Below, piece by piece: positions 31,097 to 41,954 of a DNA stretch of 64,000 nt (position 1 is its first letter; the number at the start of each line of letters is the position of its first letter). This DNA comes from Bifidobacterium breve (GTDB lineage: Bacteria > Actinomycetota > Actinomycetes > Nanopelagicales > Nanopelagicaceae). Made by a program: the position numbers and the translations under genes. The notes beneath the pieces are model-generated. The model was not told where the DNA came from. It did not search any database and saw nothing but the letters and a program-made list of their open reading frames with translations. The DNA is taken from contig CAMDBB010000005.1 in NCBI GenBank assembly GCA_945889195.1, forward strand, positions 1 to 64,000. The letters are read 5' to 3'.

Positions 31097-32574
31097 TCCG
31101 CCCACTTGCCGAGTTCTCAGCGCACTTAAGTGATACCGCAAGCCTCATTGGAGCTGATTCGCTCGCTGAAGATCTGATCTTTACTGGAGTTACTCATAGC
31201 GATAAAGATGTTGAAGCAGGGGATCTCTTCTTAGCCATTCCTGGTGCGAAGGTGCATGGCGCAGAGTTCATCAAAAGCGCTCGGGCTCAAGGCGCAGTCG
31301 CGGTGATTACAGATGCACAAGGTGCCCAGATTGATTCATCACTTCCTACTCTTGTTGTCAAAGATGTGCGGGCTGCTGGCGCACTTGTTGCCGCATCGCT
31401 CTACCAATATCCCACTCGCGATGTTGCCAGTATCGGAATCACTGGTACCAATGGAAAGACAACTGTCTCCACCTTGCTCTACCAAATCTTTCAGGCTGTA
31501 GGACGAGAGTCAGGGCTGATTGGAACTGTTGAAACTCGAATTGGTGCAGAGCGCCTTTCAAGTGTTCGTACAACTCCCGAAGCTCCAGAGCTACAAGCGC
31601 TAGCTGCAACGATGCGAGAACGTCATGTTCGAAATCTGGTGATGGAAGTTTCTAGCCACGCACTTAGCATGGGTCGTATGAAGGGTTCACACTTTGCCAT
31701 CGCTGCCTTTACAAATCTAAGCCAAGATCATCTCGATTTCCATAAAGATATGGACTCATACTTCGAGGCCAAGGCGGCTCTCTTTACATCTGAATACGCT
31801 GACTCAGCCTTTATCAATATTGATACTACCTATGGTGCAACTCTGGCAGAGCGCACTTCACTCGCACTGACAACTATTTCGAGAAGCAATCCAAAGGCGC
31901 ACTGGCACTTTACAAATATCACTCCCACTCAACAAGGTGCAGAATTTTCTATCCGAGGCACCGGCGGAATCTTGATTGAATCTCGTACGTCGCTTCATGG
32001 TGGATATAACGCAGACAATCTCTTACTAGCTGTAGCTCTTGCCCACGAAAGTGGCGTCGATCCCATCGAACTTGCTGCAGTGATCCCACAACTTACTGGA
32101 GCACCTGGTCGACTAGATGCAGTTGTCTTAGGCCAACCATTTAAGGCCTTTGTTGATTACGCGCATTCACCTGATGCGGTAACAAATGTGCTCTCTGCAG
32201 TGCGAGAATTCACTACTGGAAAGATCATTGCAGTTCTAGGTTGTGGTGGCGATCGTGATGCCACAAAACGCCCTCTGATGGGTGCAGCACTTTCGCAAGG
32301 TTGCGATATTGCAATCTTTACCAGCGATAACCCGCGCTCTGAAAGTCCAGCAACGATTTTGCACGAGATGGTTTCATCCCTTGATGTGAAAGCCCCATCT
32401 GCGATTATCGAAGATCGAGCAGCGGCAATCAGCCACGCTGTCTCAGTGGCAAAGGCTGGCGATACTGTTTTAATCCTTGGAAAAGGCCACGAGCAAGGCC
32501 AAGATATTGCAGGCGTTGTAACTGCCTTTGATGACCGACTCATTCTTGCTACAGCAATCGAGGCGCGCGGATGA
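31093..32574 (+). CDS. murE: UDP-MurNAc-tripeptide synthetase (meso-DAP adding)
   Basis: ATP-dependent Mur ligase adding the third stem-peptide residue. ATP loop ITGTNGKTTVSTLLY, substrate loop TTPEAPELQ, and the specificity motif DNPRSE, which in this family signifies meso-diaminopimelate rather than lysine. 493 residues. GTG start overlaps ftsI by 4 bases; ends in a 4-base overlap with murF. Confidence 0.96.
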   Translation: MIRPLAEFSAHLSDTASLIGADSLAEDLIFTGVTHSDKDVEAGDLFLAIPGAKVHGAEFIKSARAQGAVAVITDAQGAQIDSSLPTLVVKDVRAAGALVAASLYQYPTRDVASIGITGTNGKTTVSTLLYQIFQAVGRESGLIGTVETRIGAERLSSVRTTPEAPELQALAATMRERHVRNLVMEVSSHALSMGRMKGSHFAIAAFTNLSQDHLDFHKDMDSYFEAKAALFTSEYADSAFINIDTTYGATLAERTSLALTTISRSNPKAHWHFTNITPTQQGAEFSIRGTGGILIESRTSLHGGYNADNLLLAVALAHESGVDPIELAAVIPQLTGAPGRLDAVVLGQPFKAFVDYAHSPDAVTNVLSAVREFTTGKIIAVLGCGGDRDATKRPLMGAALSQGCDIAIFTSDNPRSESPATILHEMVSSLDVKAPSAIIEDRAAAISHAVSVAKAGDTVLILGKGHEQGQDIAGVVTAFDDRLILATAIEARG

Positions 32575-33962
32575 TCTCTCTCAAAGCTTCCGAAATCGCA
32601 GCTCTTGTAGGCGGAACACTTCATGGTGAAGATGTCGAAGTTTGCGCAAACCCTGTGATTGATTCTCGAGCAGCAACTGCAGGTTCACTCTTTATTGCCA
32701 TTAAGGGCGAGAAGGTTGATGGCCACGATTTTGTTTCTGATGCGCAATCGCATGGCGCAGTTCTTACCCTTGCAGAACGCGCTGTGGCAGGTCCACACAT
32801 CTTGGTAGGCAACACCATCCAGGCACTTGGCGTGTTGGCACATGAAGTTCGTAGCCGCCTTTCTGGCCTGACTGTTATTGGCATTACCGGTTCGCAAGGA
32901 AAGACCACAACGAAAGAACTTCTTGCATCGGTTCTATCGACCGTTGCTCCAACGATGGCGCCACACGGTAATTACAACAACGAAATTGGCGCACCTCTAT
33001 CTCTGCTGCAATGCGATGAGAAGACTCGTTTCTGCATCGTTGAAATGGGAGCGCGCCATAAAGGCGATATCGCCCATCTTTGCCGAATCGCCGTTCCCGA
33101 TGTTGGCGTTGTCTTGCGAGTGGGAACTGCTCACTTAGGAGAGTTTGGTTCGCAGGCTGCCATCGCGCAAACAAAGTCAGAGCTCATCTCGACTCTGCAA
33201 CCAACTGCTATTGCCGTACTGGGCCAGTACGACGAATTCACGCCAAAGATGTCGGCGCTTCACCAAGGTCGCGTTGTCACATTTGGAGACAGCAGCGGCT
33301 GCGAAATTCGAGCGACTGATATCGAAATTCGCGAAGGCCGCGCCCACTTTGATCTAGTGACGCCCGAAGGTCGTACCGCAGTAGGACTACGAATTGTTGG
33401 GTTACATCAAGTAGCCAACGCTCTTGCAGTAGCTGCAGTTGCCTCCGTTTTAGGTCTAAACCTTGATCAGATTGCTGGTGGACTTTCGACTGCTGAATCC
33501 TCAGCTAAGTGGCGTATGGAAATTTCTGAACTGGGCTCACTTGTCCTCATCAATGATTCATATAACTCAAGCCCAGAGGCTGCATCGGCGGCGTTGCAGA
33601 CACTTGTCCATTTTGCGCAAGAACGTGGTGGAGAAGCGTGGGCATTTCTCGGAAAAATGCATGAGCTCGGCGAGTCATCAGACCAAGACCACGCCGCTAT
33701 TGGCACCCTTGCCTCAGAACTTGGAATAGATCACCTCGTCTGCGTCGCAGCTCCTGAATATGCGCAAGCTATTCCGACAGATAGCGCAACGACAGTGCAT
33801 ACATTTGCAAGTAAAGAAGAGGCCGCCTCGATGGTGGCAAGTATGAATAAAGGAGATGTCGTGCTGGTAAAGGCATCACGCTCTGAGAAGTTAGAAGAGT
33901 TGGCAGAGTTAATCACGCAGGAGTGGTCGAAACGTATTGAAGAGATGGCAGATACCGAATGA
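32571..33962 (+). CDS. murF: UDP-MurNAc-pentapeptide synthetase
   Basis: Adds D-Ala-D-Ala to UDP-MurNAc-tripeptide. N-terminal substrate domain [18 protein letters not shown] loop [19 protein letters not shown], followed by [15 protein letters not shown] and the late [10 protein letters not shown] motif. 463 residues. ATGA overlaps on both sides (murE and mraY). Confidence 0.96.
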   Translation: MISLKASEIAALVGGTLHGEDVEVCANPVIDSRAATAGSLFIAIKGEKVDGHDFVSDAQSHGAVLTLAERAVAGPHILVGNTIQALGVLAHEVRSRLSGLTVIGITGSQGKTTTKELLASVLSTVAPTMAPHGNYNNEIGAPLSLLQCDEKTRFCIVEMGARHKGDIAHLCRIAVPDVGVVLRVGTAHLGEFGSQAAIAQTKSELISTLQPTAIAVLGQYDEFTPKMSALHQGRVVTFGDSSGCEIRATDIEIREGRAHFDLVTPEGRTAVGLRIVGLHQVANALAVAAVASVLGLNLDQIAGGLSTAESSAKWRMEISELGSLVLINDSYNSSPEAASAALQTLVHFAQERGGEAWAFLGKMHELGESSDQDHAAIGTLASELGIDHLVCVAAPEYAQAIPTDSATTVHTFASKEEAASMVASMNKGDVVLVKASRSEKLEELAELITQEWSKRIEEMADTE

Positions 33963-35017
33963 GACTCATCCTTATCGCCGGAGCGCTTGCTCTCCTCTTC
34001 TCGCTCCTCGGAACCCCAGCACTTATTAGAGTTCTTGCTCGTCGCGGTTATGGACAATTTATTCGTGATGATGGACCTTCAACGCATCACACAAAACGTG
34101 GTACCCCAACTATGGGTGGCATCATTATTATCTTTGCGACCATCTTCGCCTACTTCATTGCTCATCTTCTGACACAGACAGCTGTCACGGTATCGGCGCT
34201 ACTCATTATTGGACTTGTCCTTGGACTTGGTTTCGTTGGATTCCTCGATGATTACCTCAAGGTCTCTCGGCAGAATTCCCGGGGGATTAGCGGCAAGCAG
34301 AAGATTTTTGGACAAGTCTTATTCGCCTCAACCTTTGGCTATCTAGGCCTGCAATTTCCAGATGCTGATGGCCTCACCCCAATCTCACAAAATCTCTCTA
34401 CCGTGCGTGATACAGGAATTAACCTCGGAGTTGTTCTTGTCATTATCTGGATCGCTTTTATGGTGACAGCAACAAGTAATGGCGTAAACCTCACTGATGG
34501 GCTTGATGGATTGGCAACTGGCGCATCGGTCATGACTTTCCTCGCCTTTGTCTTGATTGGCGTCTGGGAATTTGGTCAAAGCTGCGCAGTGAGCGTTTCA
34601 CCAAATTGTTATAACGTTCGAGATCCGCTCGATTTGGCAGTGCTTGCCGCCGCCTTTGCTGGATCGTGTACAGGTTTTCTTTGGTGGAATGCATCTCCTG
34701 CAAAGATTTTTATGGGAGATACAGGTTCGCTTGCTCTCGGTGGTGCACTTGCTGGACTTGCGGCTTCATTACGCGTTGAGCTCCTCTTAATCCCACTGGG
34801 TGGCCTCTTCGTCATCATCACCCTTTCAGTCGCGCTGCAAGTCATCTACTTCCGCTTAACTGGCGGCAAGCGCCTCTTTAAGATGGCACCTCTTCAACAT
34901 CACTTTGAACTACTGGGTTGGGGCGAGGTCACGATTGTTCTTCGCTTCTGGATCATCGCAGGACTGTGTGTAGCACTTGGCCTGGGCCTCTTTTACACCG
35001 ATTGGGTTGCAAGTTAA
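33959..35017 (+). CDS. mraY: Phospho-MurNAc-pentapeptide translocase
   Basis: Ten-helix membrane enzyme making lipid I on undecaprenyl phosphate. Motifs: [32 protein letters not shown] (DD site), [24 protein letters not shown] and [13 protein letters not shown]. 352 residues. Overlaps murF by 4 bp; 6-nt gap to murD. Confidence 0.97.
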   Translation: MRLILIAGALALLFSLLGTPALIRVLARRGYGQFIRDDGPSTHHTKRGTPTMGGIIIIFATIFAYFIAHLLTQTAVTVSALLIIGLVLGLGFVGFLDDYLKVSRQNSRGISGKQKIFGQVLFASTFGYLGLQFPDADGLTPISQNLSTVRDTGINLGVVLVIIWIAFMVTATSNGVNLTDGLDGLATGASVMTFLAFVLIGVWEFGQSCAVSVSPNCYNVRDPLDLAVLAAAFAGSCTGFLWWNASPAKIFMGDTGSLALGGALAGLAASLRVELLLIPLGGLFVIITLSVALQVIYFRLTGGKRLFKMAPLQHHFELLGWGEVTIVLRFWIIAGLCVALGLGLFYTDWVAS

Positions 35018-35023
35018 ACCCTC

Positions 35024-36421
35024 ATGGCACAAGAACTTTATAAGAACCTCAATGGATTGCGGATCTGCGTAGCAGGCGCAGGAGTAACGGGGTTAGCGGT
35101 GGCGCGAAGCCTGACCAAACTTGGAGTTGAAGTAACGCTGATTGATGAGAATAAGACTTCTACAGATGAGTTTCCCGTTGTACATCCAGATGCAATCACG
35201 ATCACCGACTTCGACCGTCTGCTGATTTCACCAGGCTGGAAAGAGAGCCACCCAGTTATTCAAGCCGCACGTGCTGCGCAAGTGCCTTTGATAAATGAAA
35301 TTGATTATGCCTGGAGCGTTAAGAAGCCCGCCCAGAAGTGGATAAGCCTTACCGGCACAAATGGAAAGACCTCAACTGTCGAACTCACCGCTGCGATGTT
35401 GCAAGCTGGGGGAGTCAGCGCAGTTGCGTGTGGCAACGTGGGAACGACTGTCATCGAATCTGTCGAATCCCTCGAGGATTATCAATTCTTGGTACTTGAA
35501 CTCTCATCTTTCCAACTTCACTGGATGGAAGATGCATCATTTATTGCAGCGGCAATTCTCAATATTGCCCAGGACCATATCGATTGGCACGGCAGCTTTG
35601 ATGCCTATGCAGGCGACAAGATTTCAATTCTTGATAGAGCCACCACTGCAATCCTTAATGGTGAAGATGGCGAGATTGTGACGCGCGTGGCTCACTGGCA
35701 AGGACAGAAAGTTTTCTTCTCACTCGATACGCCAGGACCAGGAGAAATCGGAATAGTCGAAGAGCTCTTAGTAGATCGCGCCTTTGTTGCTAACCCACAA
35801 GAAGCAGCGATGATCGCCGAACTCAACGAAGTAAAGCCCACAGTTCCTCATAGCGTTTCAAATGCACTTGCAGCAGCAGGTTTAGCGCTCACCGCAGGGG
35901 TAGCTCATGAAGCGCTCCGTTCTGCAATCTCGACATTTACACCAGGGCGACATCGCATCGAGAAGGTGTATGAAAGCGACGGCGTTACCTGGATTGATGA
36001 TTCCAAAGCTACAAATCCTCATGCTGCCAGCGCCTCGATCATGTCTGCTCTCTCGGTCATCTGGGTCGCAGGTGGGCTGGCAAAAGGTGCTGAGATGGGC
36101 GAGCTGATTGAGAGAATTAAGGCTCGCGTTCGAGTCGCCATCTTGATTGGCGAAGATCGCGTGCTGATTGCAGATGAACTCCGTCAGCGCGCTCCACACA
36201 TTCAAGTAGAACTCATCGATTCACCTGCCGGATATTCCAAAGGTGGAGTAGATAATTCATTAATGGAGAGCGTTATCCGCACGGCGAAAGCTAAAGCGGT
36301 TTCAGGCGATACCGTCTTGCTCGCTCCGGCGTGCGCTTCGATGGATCAATTTCTCTCTTACTCCGACCGCGGAGATAGGTTCAAGAAGGCAGTCGAGAAG
36401 GTAGTGCGAGATGGCAAGTAA
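35024..36421 (+). CDS. murD: UDP-MurNAc-L-alanine:D-glutamate ligase
   Basis: Mur ligase adding D-Glu. N-terminal Rossmann segment RICVAGAGVTGLAVARSL, ATP loop SLTGTNGKTSTVELTAAML, ELSSFQLHWM, NIAQDHIDWHG and the C-terminal WIDDSKATNPHAA. 465 residues. The 3' end overlaps ftsW by 11 bp. Confidence 0.96.
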   Translation: MAQELYKNLNGLRICVAGAGVTGLAVARSLTKLGVEVTLIDENKTSTDEFPVVHPDAITITDFDRLLISPGWKESHPVIQAARAAQVPLINEIDYAWSVKKPAQKWISLTGTNGKTSTVELTAAMLQAGGVSAVACGNVGTTVIESVESLEDYQFLVLELSSFQLHWMEDASFIAAAILNIAQDHIDWHGSFDAYAGDKISILDRATTAILNGEDGEIVTRVAHWQGQKVFFSLDTPGPGEIGIVEELLVDRAFVANPQEAAMIAELNEVKPTVPHSVSNALAAAGLALTAGVAHEALRSAISTFTPGRHRIEKVYESDGVTWIDDSKATNPHAASASIMSALSVIWVAGGLAKGAEMGELIERIKARVRVAILIGEDRVLIADELRQRAPHIQVELIDSPAGYSKGGVDNSLMESVIRTAKAKAVSGDTVLLAPACASMDQFLSYSDRGDRFKKAVEKVVRDGK

Positions 36422-37574
36422 AGTTCAGAAGAAGTTCTTAGCGCAGCCGGTCAACCACTTCTACATGCTCTTGGCTAGCGCTACCGCGCTGACTTTCCTC
36501 GGTGTGATTATGGTCTTCTCGGCTTCAACGATTCATGCCATCGATACAAAGGGAAGCGCCACCTCTATCGTCTTACGCCAATTGCTCTTTGTGGTCGTCT
36601 CGCTACCTATCGCTGCATACTTAACTAAAATTACTGTCGCACAGTGGAATCTACTGGCTCGCTTCGCCTTCACTATTTCATTACTTTCATTAGCTGTACT
36701 TCTCATTCCAGGTGTAGGAAAGACCGTCAAAGGAAATACCAACTGGATCGACCTAAGAGTTATTGATATCCAACCCAGTGAATTTGCAAAGTTTCTGATG
36801 ATTCTCTGGGCTAGCCGATTATTAGCAAGAAAAGAGAGCGCAGGCAGATTTAACGTCAACGTCTTTGCTCTGCTTGCCCCGGGCTTCCTTATTGTCATGG
36901 TGCTAGTAATGGCTGGACGAGATCTTGGAACGACATCTGTGATTGCAGCAATCTTGGCTGGCATGCTCTTTGTCTCTGGCATTCAACTGCGCATCCTTGG
37001 CTGGGCTACCGCTGCCGGCGCCCTTGCCCTTGCGTTTCTCATTGCAACATCTGATTACCGCGCTCAGCGATTCCTAGTCTTCCTCAATCCCTTTGCACCT
37101 GAAGATTACAAACTTGCCGGTTGGCAGCCAGCCCATAGCTTGTTGGGACTTGCAACCGGTGGGCTCTTTGGAGTCGGCCTCGGTGGAAGTAGGCAGAAGT
37201 GGGGAAATCTCCCTGATGCACACACTGACTTCATCTTCTCTGTCATTGGTGAAGAACTCGGTTTGGTCGGAACGCTCGCAGTCCTCGCACTTCTTGGAAC
37301 TCTCATCTATTCGATGTTCCGCATCGCACTTCGCGCCCAAGAGCCAATGATTCGCTACGCCTGTGCAGGAATCGCATGTTGGTTTATGGCGCAATCATTT
37401 CTCAATATTGGATCTGCAACGAGTACCTTGCCGGTTGTTGGCGTAACGCTTCCACTTGTCTCATACGGTGGCTCTGCTCTCGTTGCATCCCTCTGCGCAA
37501 TTGGTTTTGTCGCAGGAGCCGCTCTTCGCGATCCTGAAGTCCGTAAAGAGATTGTGAAGCGAAGAGGCGCATGA
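36411..37574 (+). CDS. ftsW: Peptidoglycan glycosyltransferase FtsW
   Basis: SEDS-family polymerase of septal peptidoglycan, ten membrane helices, 387 residues. Motifs: GVGKTVKGNTNWIDL, QPSEFAKFLMILW, LAGWQPAHSLLGLATGGLFG, FIFSVIGEELG and LPLVSYGGSAL near the C-terminus. Cognate class B PBP is FtsI at 29276. ATG lies within the end of murD; ATGA overlap with murG. Confidence 0.96.
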   Translation: MASKVQKKFLAQPVNHFYMLLASATALTFLGVIMVFSASTIHAIDTKGSATSIVLRQLLFVVVSLPIAAYLTKITVAQWNLLARFAFTISLLSLAVLLIPGVGKTVKGNTNWIDLRVIDIQPSEFAKFLMILWASRLLARKESAGRFNVNVFALLAPGFLIVMVLVMAGRDLGTTSVIAAILAGMLFVSGIQLRILGWATAAGALALAFLIATSDYRAQRFLVFLNPFAPEDYKLAGWQPAHSLLGLATGGLFGVGLGGSRQKWGNLPDAHTDFIFSVIGEELGLVGTLAVLALLGTLIYSMFRIALRAQEPMIRYACAGIACWFMAQSFLNIGSATSTLPVVGVTLPLVSYGGSALVASLCAIGFVAGAALRDPEVRKEIVKRRGA

Positions 37575-38653
37575 AGCGCATCATCGTCGCCGGTGGCGGT
37601 ACAGCAGGACATATAGAACCTGCTCTCGCTATTGCGCGACGTTGGCAATTGGCCCATCCTGATTCGCAAATTACCTTTCTTGGTACAAAGGCAGGGCTAG
37701 AAATAACTCTTGTTCCGGCCGGGGGATTCGCACTCACTCTTATCCCTAAAGTATCTGTGCCACGTCGCATCTCACCTCAGTTATTGCTTCTGCCTTTCTC
37801 ACTGCTTCGAGCGATTTCTCAATCCATGAAGGCGATAAAGGGTGCAGACCTGGTTATCGGATTCGGGGGATATGTATCAGCGCCGGCTTACCTTGCTGCA
37901 GCTCTGACTCGAACACCCTTCGTGATCCATGAAGCAAATGCCAGACCGGGTCTTGCTAACCGTTTAGGTGCGCTCTTTACTCGATATACCGCCGTTGCTC
38001 ATCCTGTGATGGGCGGATCTCTCAAGAAATCACTTCTTACTGGTCTACCGCTGAAAGGAAATATTGCTAGCGCACATGAGAGCGCTCAAAACGATTGGCG
38101 CAGCGCGCGATTAGCAGCAAAGCGCGCACTTGGTTTTGATGAGCAAGTACCGCTGGTCTTTATCTTTGGAGGCTCACAGGGCTCAGTGGCAATAAATGAA
38201 GTCATCGCGCGCTCACAGCAAGCACTTGCTTCTCAGGGCGTAAATATCCTTCATGGTGTTGGTGCACGTAGCGCGTTGCCAGAGTCGCACGATAGCTACC
38301 GAGCCGTTAACTACATCTCCGATATGGCAACTGCATATTTAGCAGCAGATCTGATTATTGCGAGAAGTGGGGCAGTAACGTGCGCTGAGGTAAATACCTT
38401 AGGTAGATATGCGCTCTTTATTCCCCTTCCAATCGGTAATGGCGAACAGAATCTCAACGCCGCCTCACTCATCTCACAAGGCAGAGCTGAAATTCTTCCG
38501 CAGGCACAATTCACCGCAGAGTGGATCGCTGCGAATCTGAGCCGCCTACTTGCGCGCAGCAGCGCTGCTCCTATCTCGGGTTCAACTATCGATATTGAAG
38601 CAACAACTAAGATTGTGGCGTTGATGGAATACGCGCTCTCTGGGGGTAAGTAA
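37571..38653 (+). CDS. murG: UDP-GlcNAc:lipid I N-acetylglucosaminyltransferase
   Basis: GT-B enzyme forming lipid II at the inner membrane face. Shows AGGGTAGHIEPALAIA, FGGYVSAPAYLAA, HEANARPGLANRLGA, FGGSQGSVAIN and IARSGAVTCAEVNTLG. 360 residues. Overlaps ftsW by 4 bases and directly abuts murC. Confidence 0.96.
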   Translation: MKRIIVAGGGTAGHIEPALAIARRWQLAHPDSQITFLGTKAGLEITLVPAGGFALTLIPKVSVPRRISPQLLLLPFSLLRAISQSMKAIKGADLVIGFGGYVSAPAYLAAALTRTPFVIHEANARPGLANRLGALFTRYTAVAHPVMGGSLKKSLLTGLPLKGNIASAHESAQNDWRSARLAAKRALGFDEQVPLVFIFGGSQGSVAINEVIARSQQALASQGVNILHGVGARSALPESHDSYRAVNYISDMATAYLAADLIIARSGAVTCAEVNTLGRYALFIPLPIGNGEQNLNAASLISQGRAEILPQAQFTAEWIAANLSRLLARSSAAPISGSTIDIEATTKIVALMEYALSGGK

Positions 38654-40027
38654 GTGCAGACGCTGCAAGGCAAGAAGATTCACTTCATCGGTATCGGTGG
38701 ATCGGGCATGAGCGGCCTCGCGCGTATTGCGCTCTCCGATGGAATTAGCGTGAGCGGTTCTGATGCAAAAGATTCATCAGTGCTGACCGCCTTGACTGCA
38801 CTTGGTGCCAAAGTGTCAGCAACGCACGAGGCGGCAAATGTAGAAGGCGCAGATGTCGTTATCTACTCAACTGCCATCGCTGCAACTAATCCTGAGATGG
38901 CATATGCAGTCGAGCGCTCGATACCTATTCTCACTCGCGCACAGGCGCTGGCACTTCTCATGAAAGGCTCTCGCAGCATTGCTGTTGCCGGAACTCATGG
39001 CAAGACAACTACTTCTTCAATGATGACTGTGGCGCTGCAAGCATGTGGGGCAGACCCTTCCTTTGCAATTGGTGGAACGCTGACTGCTTCAGGCTCTAAC
39101 GCCCATCGCGGCTCTGGAGATTTCTTTGTGGCAGAGGCAGATGAATCTGATGGTTCATTCGTTGAGTACCAACCGCTTGCTGCAATCGTCACCAATATTG
39201 AGCATGATCACGTTGATTTTTTTCATACCCCTGAGGCAGTGACCCAAGTCTTTGACTCCTTTGCAGCAACAATCTCACCGGATGGTTTCTTGGTCTATTG
39301 CGCCGACGATGCTGGCTCAAAGCGACTTGGTGAATCACTCCTTGCCTGTACACCTATCTCGTATGGAACTTCTGAAGGCGTTGATCTCGCCCTCGATCAG
39401 ATCGCACTTAAGGCGATGGGATCAACTGCGCGCGTGATGTGGAAGGGCAGAGCCGTTGGCACCCTTGAGCTACAGGTACCCGGTCACCACAATCTGCTCA
39501 ATGCAGCCGGATGTCTTGCGATGGGAATGGCGCTGCAGCTACCTGTAAACCAACTATTAGATGGTCTCCATAACTTTCGCGGTGCTGGACGACGTTTTGA
39601 GCTAAAAGCTACCGAACATGGAATTCGAATTATCGATGACTACGGTCATCATCCGACAGAGATTCGTGTGACCTTAGAAGCAGCTCGTCGTTATGCCGGC
39701 GATGGTCGCGTCTTGGTGATCTTCCAGCCTCATCGATATTCACGCACCCAAGCCTTCCTCGATGGATTCGCAACATCTTTAGATTTAGCCGATGATGTCA
39801 CTCTCCTTGAAATATATGCAGCAAGTGAGAAACCGATCCATGGCGTTACATCTGAATTGATTGCCGCCAAGATGGAACGCGGCCACTATCTTCCCAATTT
39901 TGTTCAGGCCTCTGATCGAATTATCGAAATGGCACAACCAGGAGATGTGATTATTACCCTCGGTGCAGGAGATGTGAATTCACTTGCTCCGATTATTGCC
40001 GAAGGGTTGCAACGTCGCTTTGCGTAA
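38654..40027 (+). CDS. murC: UDP-N-acetylmuramate:L-alanine ligase
   Basis: Mur ligase adding the first stem-peptide residue. HFIGIGGSGMSGLARIA at the N-terminus, ATP loop VAGTHGKTTTSSMMT, FVAEADESDGSF, NIEHDHVDFF and the C-terminal DDYGHHPTEIRVTL plus FQPHRYSRTQ. 457 residues. GTG start directly after the murG stop, preceded by GGGGGTAAGTAA as ribosome-binding site. murB, which usually follows in other lineages, is not here. Confidence 0.96.
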   Translation: MQTLQGKKIHFIGIGGSGMSGLARIALSDGISVSGSDAKDSSVLTALTALGAKVSATHEAANVEGADVVIYSTAIAATNPEMAYAVERSIPILTRAQALALLMKGSRSIAVAGTHGKTTTSSMMTVALQACGADPSFAIGGTLTASGSNAHRGSGDFFVAEADESDGSFVEYQPLAAIVTNIEHDHVDFFHTPEAVTQVFDSFAATISPDGFLVYCADDAGSKRLGESLLACTPISYGTSEGVDLALDQIALKAMGSTARVMWKGRAVGTLELQVPGHHNLLNAAGCLAMGMALQLPVNQLLDGLHNFRGAGRRFELKATEHGIRIIDDYGHHPTEIRVTLEAARRYAGDGRVLVIFQPHRYSRTQAFLDGFATSLDLADDVTLLEIYAASEKPIHGVTSELIAAKMERGHYLPNFVQASDRIIEMAQPGDVIITLGAGDVNSLAPIIAEGLQRRFA

Positions 40028-40691
40028 AGTCAGCAAGTTTCCCTTTGTCGTCGCTCTTGTAGTGGCGCTCTTCGCCGGCCTTACCTATCTACTGGCGTGG
40101 TCAAATATCTTTACAGTTTCATCTATCGCAATCGATGGCGCTCCAACTGCTGCGAGTAAAGAGACCATTTCGAAGGTGGCCGATCTACGTACTGGAGATA
40201 AGTTGGCTCGCGTTGAACCTCGTGCCATCTCTCATCGAATTTCAGATATCGATTGGGTTGAAAGTGCAGAGATATCTCGCAATTGGATTACCGGTGAAGT
40301 ATTGGTTGCCATCACACCTCGCACACCAACGGCCTACTTCAATAACCAGGTCCTGGATGCATCTGGAAAGGTCTTCATACTGCCCGGCTTTAGCGGAGCC
40401 GAGCTACCTCGGGTCTCAGCCTCGACCCCAGAATTAGGGCTGGTTGCTATCAATCTCTTTCAAAACCTTCCAGAGTCAATCAGAGCAGATGTTCTTAGCC
40501 TTGCTGCCTATAACGAATCAAACTTCTCATTGAAGGTTCTGCGCGAGCAGAAGCAGTTGCAGATCCTCTGGGGATCAAATGAAGAGAATGAATTGAAATC
40601 ACAAGTAATTGATGCACTTTTAGCGCTACCTGAAAATAAAAATATTCGACGCATTGATGTCAGCGCACCACATGCACCACTCGTTAAATAG
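40020..40691 (+). CDS. ftsQ: Cell-division protein FtsQ
   Basis: Bitopic division protein. After a short basic N-terminus (RKVSKFPF) one membrane helix (VVALVVALFAGLTYLLAW), then the POTRA domain starting TVSSIAIDGAPTAASKETIS and an FtsQ domain with SAEISRNWITGEVLVAITPRTPTA. I chose TTG 40020, 8 bases inside murC, because the longer frame from 39984 only adds murC-overlapping sequence. About 223 residues. The ribosome-binding site is weak. Confidence 0.9.
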   Translation: MRKVSKFPFVVALVVALFAGLTYLLAWSNIFTVSSIAIDGAPTAASKETISKVADLRTGDKLARVEPRAISHRISDIDWVESAEISRNWITGEVLVAITPRTPTAYFNNQVLDASGKVFILPGFSGAELPRVSASTPELGLVAINLFQNLPESIRADVLSLAAYNESNFSLKVLREQKQLQILWGSNEENELKSQVIDALLALPENKNIRRIDVSAPHAPLVK

Positions 40692-40823
40692 CTCTCATTG
40701 CGATAAAAAATTAGTTCGTGGCGGTCTTTGATTACCGCCTCTAATACGCATACGTTGCCGCCATTAGAGAGAGTAGAAATGTAATTCTCAAGTTGAGGTT
40801 TACAGTTCTAAAGGGGGACTCAC
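40692..40823 (+). promoter_or_regulatory. ftsQ-ftsZ intergenic region with two candidate promoters and a hairpin
   Basis: The 132-nt gap is long for this cluster. Candidate P1: TTGATT (40728-40733), 17-bp spacer, TACGTT (40751-40756). Candidate P2: TACAGT (40801-40806), with transcription starting near 40813 and a GGGGG ribosome-binding site 6 nt before the GTG. A hairpin GGCGGT/ACCGCC (40720-40739) overlaps P1; it is not followed by a T-run, so it is not a normal terminator. Dedicated ftsZ promoters here are known in other Actinobacteria. Confidence 0.5.
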
Positions 40824-41954
40824 GTGGCTGCACCACAGAATTACTTAGCTGTCATCAAGGTTGTTGGAATCGGCGGCGGCGGAGTAAATGCAATCAATCG
40901 CATGATTGACGTCGGTCTCAAAGGCGTTGAGTTCATCGCTATCAATACAGATGCGCAACATTTGTTAATGAGTGATGCTGATGTGAAGTTAGATATTGGT
41001 CGCGCATCTACAAAAGGTTTAGGTGCAGGCGCTGCTCCTGAAAAGGGAAGACAAGCAGCTATCGATCACACTGAAGAAATTGAAGAAATTCTTCGTGGCG
41101 CAGATATGGTCTTTGTAACTGCAGGAGAAGGTGGCGGCACTGGTACAGGTGGCGCTCCAATCGTTGCAAAGATTGCACGTGATCTCGGCGCACTTACTAT
41201 CGGCGTTGTCACAAAGCCATTCTCTTTCGAAGGCAAGATTCGCACTCGTCAAGCAGATGAAGGAATCGAACTTCTTCGCGAGCAGGTTGACACACTTATT
41301 GTTATTCCAAATGATCGACTTCTTGCAATTTCAGATCGCGCAATTACTGCAGTAGATGCATTTAAGAGTGCTGATCAAGTTCTCTTGTCAGGCGTTCAAG
41401 GAATTACCGAAATCATTACACAACCAGGACTTATCAATCTCGACTTTGCCGATGTAAAGACTGTCATGACAGATGCAGGTTCTGCTCTAATGGGAATTGG
41501 TTCTGCACGAGGAGAAAATCGCGCAACACGAGCTGCAGAGCTAGCAATCTCTAGCCCACTCCTTGAAGCCTCTATCGATGGAGCTATGGGAGTTCTTCTC
41601 TCTGTTGCAGGAGGTTCAGATCTTGGACTCTTTGAAATTAATGAAGCATGTGAGCTAGTCCAGGCAGCAGCTCACCCTGATGCTCGCATCATCTTTGGTA
41701 CAACTATTGATGATGCTCTAGGTGATGAAGTACGTATCACCGTGATCGCAGCTGGCTTTGCAGGTGGAGAACCTAAGAAGGTTGATATGCCAGTTATTAA
41801 TGCCAGCACGCTAGGTGGCATCGCTAATCCAATTCCAGCTAATGACCCACTCTCTGTAGCCCTTGATCTAGATTCAAGCGCTCCACGCAAGCGCGTGACC
41901 TTTGAAGATTTGGTGTCAGAAGATGAAATTGATGTTCCAGACTTTATGAAGTAA
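40824..41954 (+). CDS. ftsZ: Cell-division GTPase FtsZ
   Basis: Tubulin-like GTPase forming the Z ring. GTP-binding [21 protein letters not shown], tubulin signature [15 protein letters not shown], and the synergy loop with [24 protein letters not shown] short linker ends in the conserved C-terminal peptide [10 protein letters not shown] that docks SepF. 376 residues, shorter than many actinobacterial FtsZ because of the linker. GTG 40824 with GGGGG ribosome-binding site. Confidence 0.98.
   Translation: MAAPQNYLAVIKVVGIGGGGVNAINRMIDVGLKGVEFIAINTDAQHLLMSDADVKLDIGRASTKGLGAGAAPEKGRQAAIDHTEEIEEILRGADMVFVTAGEGGGTGTGGAPIVAKIARDLGALTIGVVTKPFSFEGKIRTRQADEGIELLREQVDTLIVIPNDRLLAISDRAITAVDAFKSADQVLLSGVQGITEIITQPGLINLDFADVKTVMTDAGSALMGIGSARGENRATRAAELAISSPLLEASIDGAMGVLLSVAGGSDLGLFEINEACELVQAAAHPDARIIFGTTIDDALGDEVRITVIAAGFAGGEPKKVDMPVINASTLGGIANPIPANDPLSVALDLDSSAPRKRVTFEDLVSEDEIDVPDFMK

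Noticed and set aside
40716..40745. Hairpin after ftsQ as an intrinsic terminator
   Set aside because: Stem of only 6 bp and no following T-run; more likely a regulatory structure or chance.
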